From: an uncultured Armatimonadota bacterium
GTDB taxonomy: Bacteria > Armatimonadota > Fimbriimonadia > Fimbriimonadales > Fimbriimonadaceae
Length of the DNA: 32,404 nucleotides
Assembly (NCBI GenBank): GCA_937862825.1
Contig: CALMEF010000295.1
Coordinates: forward strand, 1-32,404
Reading direction: 5' to 3'
Numbering within the stretch: position 1 is the first letter of the stretch; each line of letters starts with the position of its first letter. Made by a program: the position numbers and the translations under genes. Shown in pieces: positions 22,951-31,383 of this stretch. The notes under the pieces were generated by a model. That model was not told the origin of the DNA, searched no databases, and saw nothing but the letters and a program-made list of their open reading frames with translations.

Positions 22951-23823
22951 GTGCACGAGAAGCGAAAAGCGTTGGTCCTTCTCTTCGTCGCGATCCTGTG
23001 CATTTCGTGCGGCTCCATGTTCGTTCGAGTTGGAGCGTGGCCCCCGGTACTTGCAGCCCTTGCCCGTTGCCTCGTCGCCACGGTTTTCTATTTCGGCTTG
23101 AACTCCGTTCGGAGGTCAGTTGTCGGACAGGCTCCAAGGTGGGTCACGATCGTCGCCGGGGTTGCCTTGGCCCTGCATCTATGGGCATGGATTGCCTCGG
23201 TTGGACTGACTTCAGTCCGCAACTCCGCACTCTTGGTGAACAGCACGCCCGTATGGGTGCTCCTCATTGACTTGGGTTTGAAGAACATCTCCGACGTTCG
23301 CCGGGTACTGCTTCCCATTGTGCTGAGTACGCTGGGCTTTGTCGTCGTGTCCTTTGGTGACAGCGGTGCGGGGAGCACGCTATCTGGTGACCTCTTGGCA
23401 TTGGCTGGAGGGATGCTCTTGGCGGTGTTTATCGTGGCGGGAAGGGAGGCGAGGAAGACCCTCTCTGTAACTCAATACGCCCAGCGCACCTACCTCTGGG
23501 CAACGCTCGTGTTACTGATTCCCGCCTTGGTGCAGAGACCCGAGCCCTCCTGGGAACCGCTGCGCGTCGGAGCCGTCCTCGCCATGTGCGTATTCTCGCA
23601 GATCATTGGACATACCCTCGTCGCCAATGCTCTTGGCAGGGTTTCAGCGAGCGCTGTGGCCCTCATCTTGCTCATGGAGCCGGTGCTGGCTTCCTTGTAC
23701 GCTTGGCCTCTCTTTGGCGAAAGGCCGAGCATGAACTTCTTGTATGGTGGCACCTTGATTCTGATCGCCGTTGGGTTGGCTGCCTACGGACAGGCCCGTC
23801 AAACGGAATCTGCGCTCGGATAA
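22951..23823 (+). CDS. EamA/DMT superfamily transporter
   Basis: The 290-residue protein has ten predicted membrane helices in two EamA repeats (about 8-140 and 152-285). Conserved pieces include LWAWIASVGLTSVRNSALLVNSTPVWV and SASAVALILLMEPVLASLYAWPLFGERP, the second-repeat signature of drug/metabolite exporters. The substrate is unknown. GTG 22951 is used, because the longer frame would run through the promoter region of the divergent permease gene. The 3' end overlaps pheA by 25 bp on the opposite strand. Confidence 0.88.
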   Translation: MHEKRKALVLLFVAILCISCGSMFVRVGAWPPVLAALARCLVATVFYFGLNSVRRSVVGQAPRWVTIVAGVALALHLWAWIASVGLTSVRNSALLVNSTPVWVLLIDLGLKNISDVRRVLLPIVLSTLGFVVVSFGDSGAGSTLSGDLLALAGGMLLAVFIVAGREARKTLSVTQYAQRTYLWATLVLLIPALVQRPEPSWEPLRVGAVLAMCVFSQIIGHTLVANALGRVSASAVALILLMEPVLASLYAWPLFGERPSMNFLYGGTLILIAVGLAAYGQARQTESALG

Positions 23824-24887
23824 CTGCCCAAGACAGTCGCTTCGAGGGTCAAGTCCTTGAGTGCTTCAATCGCCCGGCCGACATTCTCGTCACCACGGTG
23901 CCCGACACAATCGCAGAAGAACATGTACTCAAAGGATGCTCTTTGGGCCGGTCGGGACTCAATCATCATCAAGTTAACTCCTTGTTCGAACAACGCTCCC
24001 AAGGCATGATAGAGTTCACCGGGCCGGTTTCGTAGGTTGAACATCAAACTGGTCTTATCGCGCCCCGTTTTCGCGGGTTCGTTGAATCCGACAACCAAGA
24101 ACCGCGTTCGATTGTTCGGCTGATCTTGAATGTGCTCGGCCAAGATCGAAATGCCTACGGTCTCCGCTCCCAGACGATTGGCGATTGCGGCACCTTCTTT
24201 GTCTTGCAGCGCCATCTCTGCGGCGCGGGCAGTGGGCATCACGTCAACGATCTCGGCCTGGGGAATGTTGGCTCGCAACCATTTTCGACACTGACCAAAC
24301 GGTTGTGGGCCGGCATAGACGCGTTTAACCTCAGCGAGGGTGGGGGCAGTGCTGACGAGATGATGCTCAATGGGCAAGTAGAGTTCCGCGCAGATTTTTA
24401 CGTTGGTTTGGGGGAACATATCGAGTGTCTCGGGGACGACGCCAGCGATCGCGTTTTCGACAGGAACGACCCCGTAGTCCGCTTCGCCATGATCGACGCT
24501 GAGAAACACGTCCGAGATGGATTCACGTGCCTGAAGATCGGTACTTGAGCCGAAGGCTTGCACCGTGGCCAAGTGGCTAAACGTTCCCATCGGGCCCCAA
24601 AAAGCCGCGCGGAGAGGTTTCTCGGCGGCGCGGGCCGCACTGATGATTTCTCGGAAGATTCCGATCAGTTGGCGGGTTTGAAGAGGGCCAGGGTTGATCG
24701 AGGCTAACTTCTCATAGATCGCTCGCTCTCGCTCTGGCGTGAAGAACGGCTTTCCATCGAGTCCTTTGATCAGGCCAATTTCTTGGGCGAGTTCGACTCG
24801 TTTGCTGAGCAACTGAACGAGTGTTGAGTCGATCCCGTCGATGTCCTGTCGGACGGCGTCGAGACTGCGTTTTGAAGGTTCTGACAT
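23799..24887 (-). CDS. pheA: Bifunctional chorismate mutase/prephenate dehydratase (P-protein)
   Basis: The 362-residue protein has all three parts. The AroQ chorismate mutase helix bundle is at 8-90 (VRQDIDGIDSTLVQLLSKRVELAQEIGLIK). The prephenate dehydratase is at about 93-275, with GPMGTFSH (98-105), VPVENAIAGVV (141-151) and NRTRF (259-263, catalytic Thr). The ACT regulatory domain has NRPGELYHALG (287-297) and ESRP (310-313), the phenylalanine-binding motifs. It converts chorismate to phenylpyruvate and is expected to be inhibited by phenylalanine. The start is ATG 24887, avoiding nine extra residues. No clear ribosome-binding site precedes it. Confidence 0.96.
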   Translation of the reverse strand: MSEPSKRSLDAVRQDIDGIDSTLVQLLSKRVELAQEIGLIKGLDGKPFFTPERERAIYEKLASINPGPLQTRQLIGIFREIISAARAAEKPLRAAFWGPMGTFSHLATVQAFGSSTDLQARESISDVFLSVDHGEADYGVVPVENAIAGVVPETLDMFPQTNVKICAELYLPIEHHLVSTAPTLAEVKRVYAGPQPFGQCRKWLRANIPQAEIVDVMPTARAAEMALQDKEGAAIANRLGAETVGISILAEHIQDQPNNRTRFLVVGFNEPAKTGRDKTSLMFNLRNRPGELYHALGALFEQGVNLMMIESRPAQRASFEYMFFCDCVGHRGDENVGRAIEALKDLTLEATVLGSYPSADSV

Positions 24888-24980
24888 GGCGTTGTTTCCC
24901 AATCGCCTCGGCAACGCTGCAGTGGCGGTCCCAAAATCCAGATTATGGCAGGCGTCTTAGGCTAAAATGACCCCAATCGA

Positions 24981-25817
24981 TTGGAAGAGATCCTAAGGCA
25001 CCTCAATAGCCTCTGGACGTTGAGTTTCAAGAACCTGATCAACGTCCTTGATATTCTGTTGGTTGCCTACGTGATCTACAGGCTGCTTTCGCTGATTCGA
25101 GGATCCCGCGCGTGGAGAATCATGGGCGGAATTTTGATCTTCATCGTCGCTCTAGTGGCCAGTTCGGCGTTTGGAATGGAATCGCTTCACTGGGTCCTCG
25201 ACAAGGCCACCCTTCTTGCCCCTGTCGCCCTTGTGATTCTTCTGTTGCCGGAACTGAGGCAGACCCTTGAGGGCTTCGGCAAACTGCGCATTTGGACTCA
25301 AATCGCGGGTGAACGGTCCATCGAGCCCGGGACCATCGAGGAGATTGTCAAGGCGGTCAGTTACTTCCGGGGCCAGCGTATTGGTGCGCTCATCGTGATC
25401 GAACTGGGGCCGCCCTTGGACTCGATTGTTTCGAACGGTATCCACATTGATGCCGAAGTTTCTGCGCCCTTGCTTGAATCGATTTTCTACGAAGGTAACC
25501 CGCTCCACGATGGCGCGGTGGTGATTCGTGGCGACGTGCTTGTTGCCGCTGCCTGCCGGCTTCCGTTGTCGGATAACCCCAGGGTTGACGCGATGCTCCA
25601 CATGCGTCATCGGGCCGCACTTGGCATTACTGAAGAGATGGACTGTTTGGCCGTCGTCGTCAGTGAGGAACGGGGTTCGATCGGACTGGCGAGAGATGGA
25701 CACCTCACGATCATTGAGAGTCCGTCCGACCTTCGCGAACTGCTAACCGCCAACCTCAGGCCGGAAAGCAACGGGAAGAACCGAAAGAAGGAGGAACCCA
25801 GTGCTGACGTCGCTTAG
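24981..25817 (+). CDS. cdaA: Diadenylate cyclase CdaA
   Basis: The 278-residue protein has three N-terminal membrane helices (about 18-38, 46-64, 72-90) and the DAC domain with NPLHDGAVVI (174-183, catalytic DGA at 177-179), RHR (209-211) and SEERG (228-232). It makes c-di-AMP from two ATP. The only start available in frame is TTG 24981, since a stop lies 18 bases upstream. TAAAAT at 24963-24968 could be a -10 box, leaving a leader of only a few bases. A positively charged tail ends in EEPSADVA. The next gene, ybbR, overlaps by 17 bp. Confidence 0.95.
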   Translation: MEEILRHLNSLWTLSFKNLINVLDILLVAYVIYRLLSLIRGSRAWRIMGGILIFIVALVASSAFGMESLHWVLDKATLLAPVALVILLLPELRQTLEGFGKLRIWTQIAGERSIEPGTIEEIVKAVSYFRGQRIGALIVIELGPPLDSIVSNGIHIDAEVSAPLLESIFYEGNPLHDGAVVIRGDVLVAAACRLPLSDNPRVDAMLHMRHRAALGITEEMDCLAVVVSEERGSIGLARDGHLTIIESPSDLRELLTANLRPESNGKNRKKEEPSADVA

Positions 25818-26748
25818 AAAGAACTTGCTACTCAAAATCGTCTCGCTCCTTATCTCGCTCGGAATCTGGCTCTATGTTCAGTTGAGTAAGCCGCAAGTCG
25901 CGCAGCAAACCGTGGCGTTCGACGTACGTTTTGTGAACCTGGATCGCTCCAAGTTCATCGTCACCAGCACGTCGTCAACCCAGGTCAAAGTGCTCGCGTC
26001 GGGCACACCCGAGGAACTCAAGAAACTGAAGGGCAAAGAGTACAGCGCCTACATTGATTTGCTGGATGCGGAGCCGGGACTGAAGGAATATCCGGTTCGC
26101 GTGAACTATCCCACCGAAGCCAAGGTCGACTGGGAACGCCCGCCAACGGTCTTCGTCAACTTGGAACCTTTGGCGCACGGGGTTCGACGTGTCGAAGTCG
26201 TCCAGGACGACTCCCTTGCCCCAAGCGGCTTTGCCCTGGGTGAACCTACGGTCATGCCGGAGATGGTGAAGATTGAGGGCCCACAGAGCCGAATTGATGA
26301 CGTCGCCACGGCGCGAGCCTTGGTCCTGGGAACGAAGGCGATCAAGCCCGGCGATCAACTCGTTGCGCCGGTTGAACTTCTGGATAAGAACAACAAGATT
26401 GTGCCATTCGTAACTGCAGAGCCCAATGAGGTGACCGTGAGGCCAACCCTGGCCCCAATTGTTCCACGGCACAATCTTCTTGTCACTCCCAACTGGCAGG
26501 GTCAGCCTGCCTTTGGCTTCAGAGTCTTGTCCTATACGATCACACCGAATCAAGTTGAGGTCTCGGGAGACTACAAACGTTTAACGACGATTGCGACGCT
26601 CGAAACTGACCCTATCCCGTTGAGCGAGTTGAGCGCGGACAAAACGGTAACGGTGCCATTGCGAGTGCCGAGTGGCCTCTCCCTGAAGGGAAGTCGAAAT
26701 GTGACTGTTCGAATCAAAGTGGGAGCGATTGAAACACCGACACCATGA
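25801..26748 (+). CDS. cdaR: YbbR-domain protein (CdaR, regulator of CdaA)
   Basis: The 315-residue protein has an N-terminal membrane anchor (10-28) and an extracytoplasmic part of about three YbbR-like beta repeats (about 32-115, 125-205 and 215-310). CdaR proteins bind CdaA in the membrane and modulate its activity. GTG 25801 overlaps the cdaA end, with AAGGAGG eight to ten bases before. The next gene's start overlaps its stop (ATGA). Confidence 0.9.
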   Translation: MLTSLRKNLLLKIVSLLISLGIWLYVQLSKPQVAQQTVAFDVRFVNLDRSKFIVTSTSSTQVKVLASGTPEELKKLKGKEYSAYIDLLDAEPGLKEYPVRVNYPTEAKVDWERPPTVFVNLEPLAHGVRRVEVVQDDSLAPSGFALGEPTVMPEMVKIEGPQSRIDDVATARALVLGTKAIKPGDQLVAPVELLDKNNKIVPFVTAEPNEVTVRPTLAPIVPRHNLLVTPNWQGQPAFGFRVLSYTITPNQVEVSGDYKRLTTIATLETDPIPLSELSADKTVTVPLRVPSGLSLKGSRNVTVRIKVGAIETPTP

Positions 26749-27494
26749 TCGAAGCCCGACCGATCCTTTTGGAAGAGGCTGATGAGTTCCTCCAGGTTCT
26801 GTGCGAGGTCTTCGAACTTGACTTTGCCAGAGCGCGCCCGGTTTTCTTTTCAGAGCCGTTTTATGATCTGAAGCGAAAGTGGGCCTTGTTTCGGAGCGGG
26901 AAGATCGTCTCCGTCCTCACGACAGTTCCGCTACGATTTGGATGGGGGATGGCATCAGGAATCGCCGGAGTGGGTACGTTGCTCCAAGACAGGGGCCAAG
27001 GATTAGGCAAGCAACTGATCAATGCCGCTCTCGATGATGGAACTCCCGCCTTTCTTTTCGCCAAACGAACTGATGTTTATGAGGAAGTCGGCTTCAAAGT
27101 GATCGACTCGGTGATTCGCGGTCCTTTCAGGCCGGAATCTGAGGTCCTTGACCAACCTCTCGACTTTGAAGAGGTCCAGACCATCTATTCAGCATGGAGT
27201 GAGTTGGGTGACAACCGGTTGCGACGTGACCTTCAGCGATGGTCCTACTGGAAGTGGCATTTGCGCCTTTGTGATCGCTTTGGATCGGGCTACATCTGTC
27301 GTGAGCCCGGGATGATTCGCGAAGTCATTCCTGGAGAGGGTAACTGGCCTGTATCAAGCAGTGAGGAGTTTTTCGGTCTGAAGTCTATGGCTGAGTCCCT
27401 GGGCTTGCCTTTACAGTCTCATGAGCACGACATGCACTTGATGGCCTTGGGCACCGACCGTGTCCCCGAGATGTTTCTGACGGATCAGTTCTAG
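26745..27494 (+). CDS. GNAT-family acetyltransferase (Eis-like N-terminal)
   Basis: The 249-residue protein has a GNAT acetyl-CoA loop at about 76-90 (GVGTLLQDRGQGLGKQL), followed by the usual YEEVGFKVI strand (about 110-118). The C-terminal half (about 125-249) is not recognised as a second GNAT fold. Overall order resembles the N-terminal part of Eis-like enzymes. The substrate is unknown. It is translationally coupled to ybbR by an ATGA overlap, in the place where glmM is normally found in cdaA-cdaR operons. Confidence 0.78.
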   Translation: MIEARPILLEEADEFLQVLCEVFELDFARARPVFFSEPFYDLKRKWALFRSGKIVSVLTTVPLRFGWGMASGIAGVGTLLQDRGQGLGKQLINAALDDGTPAFLFAKRTDVYEEVGFKVIDSVIRGPFRPESEVLDQPLDFEEVQTIYSAWSELGDNRLRRDLQRWSYWKWHLRLCDRFGSGYICREPGMIREVIPGEGNWPVSSSEEFFGLKSMAESLGLPLQSHEHDMHLMALGTDRVPEMFLTDQF

Positions 27495-28304
27495 ATGAGC
27501 AAAAAGCCAACCATGTTGATTGGGATTGCGGGCGGCTCCGGCAGTGGAAAGACGTTTCTCACCCGGGCCGTTCAAAAGGGAGCAGGCGAACATCTTGTGT
27601 CGGTTCTCAGCATGGACCAGTATTTTCAGAACCTTGCCGAAGGTTCGAGGCCAGAACACACCAACTTTGACCATCCCGGGCACATCGATTTTGAGCACCT
27701 GATCAACGACCTTCGCTCGTTGAAATCTGGGTCGGATATCTTGGCACCAGACTATGATTTTGCGAATCGTTGTCGTCGGCAGGAGCCTCTCTTAGTCCGT
27801 GCGCACCCAGTGGTGATTGTTGAGGGACTCTTCGTGCTGGCTGACCCGATTCACCATCTGCTTGACCTCACTTGCTACTTGGATGTTGCCCCCGATCAGA
27901 GGCTTCTAGGCCGAATTCTCCGAGATTCCAAGGAGCGTAGCGCGAACATTGCCCAAATCGTTGACCGATACCAAAGGTTTGTTCGTCCCGCTTACGACGT
28001 CTTTGTCGCTCCGACGAAACATAATGCGGATGTTGTTGTGGACTTCACCTACCGGAGGCAACTCTTTACCGAGTTGCTAACCCACATTGCCAAAGACTAC
28101 GTCTCGGGTGATCTTGATTTTCAGGCTCTGGTTAAGAGGGTAAGGGTGGATACGATGCACATGGGTTACCAGCCAGAGGAAGGAACCATGCCATTCTCGG
28201 TGGACATCCGCAAACTCGCCAAGGCTTACCCGCCTTCGATGATCCCCCATGGTGTGCCAATGAACCCAGGTGAGACTCCGAATCTGTTTCTTAGCGAGAG
28301 TTGA
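27495..28304 (+). CDS. Uridine-kinase/phosphoribulokinase-like P-loop kinase
   Basis: The 269-residue protein starts directly after the GNAT stop. Walker A is GGSGSGKT (13-20). The substrate region includes SMDQYFQNL (39-47) and NFDHPGHIDF (57-66), which match uridine kinase DDFY and NFDHPxAFD segments. RILRDSKERS (138-147) corresponds to the LID arginines. A 55-residue C-terminal extension is unusual for Udk. Phosphorylation of uridine/cytidine or a related pentose phosphate is likely; the exact substrate is uncertain. Confidence 0.82.
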   Translation: MSKKPTMLIGIAGGSGSGKTFLTRAVQKGAGEHLVSVLSMDQYFQNLAEGSRPEHTNFDHPGHIDFEHLINDLRSLKSGSDILAPDYDFANRCRRQEPLLVRAHPVVIVEGLFVLADPIHHLLDLTCYLDVAPDQRLLGRILRDSKERSANIAQIVDRYQRFVRPAYDVFVAPTKHNADVVVDFTYRRQLFTELLTHIAKDYVSGDLDFQALVKRVRVDTMHMGYQPEEGTMPFSVDIRKLAKAYPPSMIPHGVPMNPGETPNLFLSES

Positions 28305-28329
28305 TGGGACCGCCCTGAAAGGAGGCTGA

Positions 28330-29007
28330 TCACCTAAGGATTTCAAAACGCTTACCTTGAGGTAGTTGAATGAGTTCTCGGAGTTTCTCCCTGTGCCCGT
28401 CAGCAACTCCGAGCAAAGTCAGTTTTTGAACTTGACTGCCTTCAGCCCACTTAGCCGTGATCCTCTTCGCCTGGTCATCGTCCCGATTGCTCATTTTCTC
28501 GACCCCGCAATCGGTCATGATCGTTACTTGAACTGGACCGTCAAGAGCGGCCACTTGTTTGTTTATCAGCACGAGAAGTGCCGTAAGATTGGTCCCATCA
28601 AAATTTGAACGATGCTCAAGAACCTCGTTCAGGAGTTGTGCAACTCTTTCTCGGTTGCCGGGAGGTGGTTCAGCAAAGACCTCCGCTGGCTTGGAGTCGA
28701 AACGATAGAGGTAGACGGGCCTCTTGCTTGGGGCACGCTGAAAGATGCGAACCGTCTCTTCGAAGAACCGACGGTGCTTTGGTAGTGCTGATGAGGAAGT
28801 ATCAACGGCGACGAGTTGAATCGCTTCAGCACTTACTTCAACGTTCCTTCCTCCACCCACTGACTCAGCTGAACTGTTTAGGTCGCTCGGAGAACCCATA
28901 GGTGCCTTCGCAGACCCGGTTGTTGCGCAGCCATTCACCAGGGCAAGCGACGCGACGACGAGGCTACAGAGCAGACTTTTTCCCATGACCCCTCGAAATA
29001 CTGTCAT
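28330..29007 (-). CDS. Lipoprotein with von Willebrand factor A domain
   Basis: The 225-residue protein has a lipoprotein signal ending in LVNGC (Cys27), a low-complexity Ser/Ala/Pro linker and a VWA fold. The MIDAS metal site is complete: DTSSS (69-73), Thr139 in FDGTN and Asp166 in MTDCG. It likely binds a partner protein in a metal-dependent way. ATG 29007 has AGGA at good spacing and overlaps the upstream coiled-coil gene by 44 bp. The later ATG 28986 lacks proper spacing to a ribosome-binding site. Confidence 0.78.
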   Translation of the reverse strand: MTVFRGVMGKSLLCSLVVASLALVNGCATTGSAKAPMGSPSDLNSSAESVGGGRNVEVSAEAIQLVAVDTSSSALPKHRRFFEETVRIFQRAPSKRPVYLYRFDSKPAEVFAEPPPGNRERVAQLLNEVLEHRSNFDGTNLTALLVLINKQVAALDGPVQVTIMTDCGVEKMSNRDDDQAKRITAKWAEGSQVQKLTLLGVADGHREKLRELIQLPQGKRFEILR

Positions 29008-30379
29008 TTGTCATTTCCTGCTTTATCTCTCGAATTCTCAGATTGATTGTATCAACTAGACCCATGCATTTACAGAGAGCTTGAAAGTCGGGAAGGTTCC
29101 GGAAGGACTCGTACTCTTCCAATCTCGCCGATCGCTCTCTGATCCCGAGTTCATGAGCCTCGCCCGACCTCACTCCATCCTCTTTGTAGGCCGCAAGCGC
29201 ATCGGCGTGCGCACTATGAATGTCGGAGATTCTTGCCTTCTCGGTATCGTGAACCAGTTGGATCAATTCTTCTTCCCTTTCTTTCGCAGCCAACCAGATT
29301 GCCTTTTCCTTATCATATAGTGAAGTTTGCTCCGCACGCGCTTCATCATAATCTCTCATTTTGAGCTCGTGTAATCTCGCTTCTATGTCGCTCTGCGTGA
29401 TGGATCGTTGTCCTTTCTGGTAGCCCACAAGTCCGGAGTAAATAACCGTGGGAGTAGTAATCGCAGTCGCTAGCAAGAATGCGAGGCCAAAGGTCAATGA
29501 TCCCTCTCCTTGAAAGCTTGACTTCGTTGAGTACGTGACGAGTGCCTGTCCACCCAACCCTGCCTCAACGGCAATCAGGATAATGGACAGGCATGTAAGT
29601 AGGAATGTTGTCCTCCAATCGGACGAACCCAACACGTTCCTGCGACCAACCGAGTACCACATCGTATCGAACACGAGTTTGAAGACGCCGACCGTAGAAA
29701 TGCCAATCAATGAGAACAGGTACAGGTTGAGTCGATCCTCTTCGCGCTCGTAAGGCAACCCAGTAAGGCTAAGCAATCCGAACCCTACAAACCAACCGAC
29801 AAAGATGGAGCCCAGCCACGCGATGCCGCTCTTTAGGTTAGTTGCAAACTCCCACTTCTTGTCTGGATCCTTCGGAATTGGTGCTGACGGCCGCTCAGGC
29901 AATTGAGGAGGCTTGGGAGGCTCGGGAGGCTCGGATTGTGAAGCCGTCACCAGTGTTTCCTCGCTAAGGTGGGACTCGCTTGTTTGAGTTTCGTCTACGA
30001 TCTCGTTTGTTTCCGAAGTGTCGTCGTTCGATGGACGGTCACTGTCAACTTGGCTTGCACCAGGCAGAGAGGGAAAGATCGGACGTGGGCCAACCCTGTG
30101 CTGATCGTCAACGATAACAACCCGAAAAAAGGTATTTGTTTCGGCCCTATAGATTAGCCCTAAGTTGCCTGCGAAATTGCTTGCTTGGGCCATTGCATCT
30201 TGCCTAGCCGCATGCAGTTCATCGAGCCTTCTTTCAAAGTGAGCTCTTCGCTCAGCGGTCTCAGCTAAAAATGCTTGCTTTCGACGCTGTTGTTCATCAT
30301 AGGCTTGCCGAATGGGGCCGATACTTCCCATTTGAACCAAGGCACTCCCATCGGTAATCTGTCCATCTTCCTCAGGCAT
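28964..30379 (-). CDS. Coiled-coil membrane protein of unknown function, partner of the VWA lipoprotein
   Basis: The 471-residue protein has an N-terminal coiled coil (about 24-66), an acidic and Pro-rich linker (about 105-172), four membrane segments (about 184-207, 217-241, 255-281 and 295-320) and a long C-terminal coiled coil (about 325-455). No catalytic domain is recognised. ATG 30379 is used, with GGAG seven bases upstream, over an earlier GTG. Promoter and palindrome lie just upstream. Overlap with the VWA lipoprotein gene shows the two belong together. Confidence 0.75.
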   Translation of the reverse strand: MPEEDGQITDGSALVQMGSIGPIRQAYDEQQRRKQAFLAETAERRAHFERRLDELHAARQDAMAQASNFAGNLGLIYRAETNTFFRVVIVDDQHRVGPRPIFPSLPGASQVDSDRPSNDDTSETNEIVDETQTSESHLSEETLVTASQSEPPEPPKPPQLPERPSAPIPKDPDKKWEFATNLKSGIAWLGSIFVGWFVGFGLLSLTGLPYEREEDRLNLYLFSLIGISTVGVFKLVFDTMWYSVGRRNVLGSSDWRTTFLLTCLSIILIAVEAGLGGQALVTYSTKSSFQGEGSLTFGLAFLLATAITTPTVIYSGLVGYQKGQRSITQSDIEARLHELKMRDYDEARAEQTSLYDKEKAIWLAAKEREEELIQLVHDTEKARISDIHSAHADALAAYKEDGVRSGEAHELGIRERSARLEEYESFRNLPDFQALCKCMGLVDTINLRIREIKQEMTNDSISRGHGKKSAL

Positions 30380-30393
30380 TATCAATCTCCGCA

Positions 30394-30413
30394 CGAACTA
30401 ATACAAGTTCGTA
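30394..30413. promoter_or_regulatory. Perfect palindromic operator candidate (ACGAACT-6-AGTTCGT)
   Basis: Seven-base arms are perfect inverted repeats around a six-base centre, and part of a shorter nested one (AATAC/GTATT). It lies directly downstream of a TATAAT box (30414-30419, minus strand) and ends 14 bp before the start codon at 30379, a typical repressor position. The spacing does not match the LexA/Cheo-box form. Confidence 0.55.
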
Positions 30414-30419
30414 TTATAT
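30414..30419 (-). promoter_or_regulatory. -10 box TATAAT of the coiled-coil/VWA operon
   Basis: Perfect -10 consensus on the minus strand. Upstream at about 17 bp the -35 region (TTCGTG) is a poor match. It is the only promoter-like element in the 81-bp gap behind the exported-protein gene. Confidence 0.5.
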
Positions 30420-30460
30420 TGCGGTTTCGCGGAGGGCACGAACGCTCTAGGTCTTTAGGC

Positions 30461-31327
30461 CTAGCCACCATCTCTTCGATGTCGAAGAGTGGGCTTAACC
30501 GGAGGGGCAGATTCAATATTCAAGTAGTAACGGTTGGGGGCTTCAACCTTCATGAGGAACCCTTCGTAACTGATGAACGCTTTCAACGTCCCCTTTGGTC
30601 CTGTGATTTCCACGCAGCGACCCTCGTGAAGGTCGCCGGAGAACTTCCCGCTGAACTTGCCCGAAACCTTGGCGGTGTACTTCTCTGGGGTGCCCGTGTA
30701 GGGGTTGAGCGAATAAAACTCCTTCTCTTTCAGATGGACATCCTGGCCCTTGAGCATGGGTTTGAACATCATGTTGATGGCTTCAATCCCGCATCCCGGG
30801 TTTACCGTCAACTGGCGGCGCCCGTTCTTATCGCGAATGACCAGGTCAAAAGAATCCTTGCCGTAAGTCGCACTCATTGCATACGACCCCTGACCATTCT
30901 CGGCAGTCGCCTCCTCAAAGAGGAGATGTCCGCTTTCATCGACATAGAACCGGCGCATCATGGTATTGCGCGTGTCACTTTCCAAGACTTGATTTCGACC
31001 CAATCTGACCTTGGCCTTCTGCATTCGGACGCCATCGACTTCGATGACATGTCCGATGCTGCTTCCGTAGACCGAAGGTTTGACCGACCACGTTGTATTG
31101 CCCACGCGAACGCTTTCTTCGATCTCTCCAAACGTCGCGGTAATGTTGTCCAGGCCCTGCGATGACACAGCACCGATGGTGAAGGAGTGGTACAGACCCA
31201 GTGATTCGGACGATTTGGGTGAGACACCGAGAATGATCTCGCGTTGGAGGGCCAAAATGGGGTCCTCAACTTCGACACGGTAGGGGTCGCGCTGCTGGAG
31301 GGTTGCTACCAAGAGCCAAGCAATCAT
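30461..31327 (-). CDS. Exported or anchored protein of unknown function
   Basis: The 288-residue protein has a short hydrophobic N-terminus (MIAWLLVATL) that may be a weak signal peptide. The rest is beta-rich and unrecognised, with a Lys-rich SGKFSGKFSGD repeat at about 223-233 and a basic C-terminus (LRHRRDGG). GAGGA precedes the ATG by five bases. It is divergent from the dienelactone hydrolase gene across 56 bp. Confidence 0.65.
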   Translation of the reverse strand: MIAWLLVATLQQRDPYRVEVEDPILALQREIILGVSPKSSESLGLYHSFTIGAVSSQGLDNITATFGEIEESVRVGNTTWSVKPSVYGSSIGHVIEVDGVRMQKAKVRLGRNQVLESDTRNTMMRRFYVDESGHLLFEEATAENGQGSYAMSATYGKDSFDLVIRDKNGRRQLTVNPGCGIEAINMMFKPMLKGQDVHLKEKEFYSLNPYTGTPEKYTAKVSGKFSGKFSGDLHEGRCVEITGPKGTLKAFISYEGFLMKVEAPNRYYLNIESAPPVKPTLRHRRDGG

Positions 31328-31383
31328 GTCTATCCTCAGTGGTTTGACGCTCCGACAACTTGAAAAGTTAGTATGATTGGATC

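Noticed and set aside
30394..30413. LexA-type SOS box
   Set aside because: GAAC and GTTC arms are separated by eight bases, not the four of the CGAAC-N4-GTTCG form.
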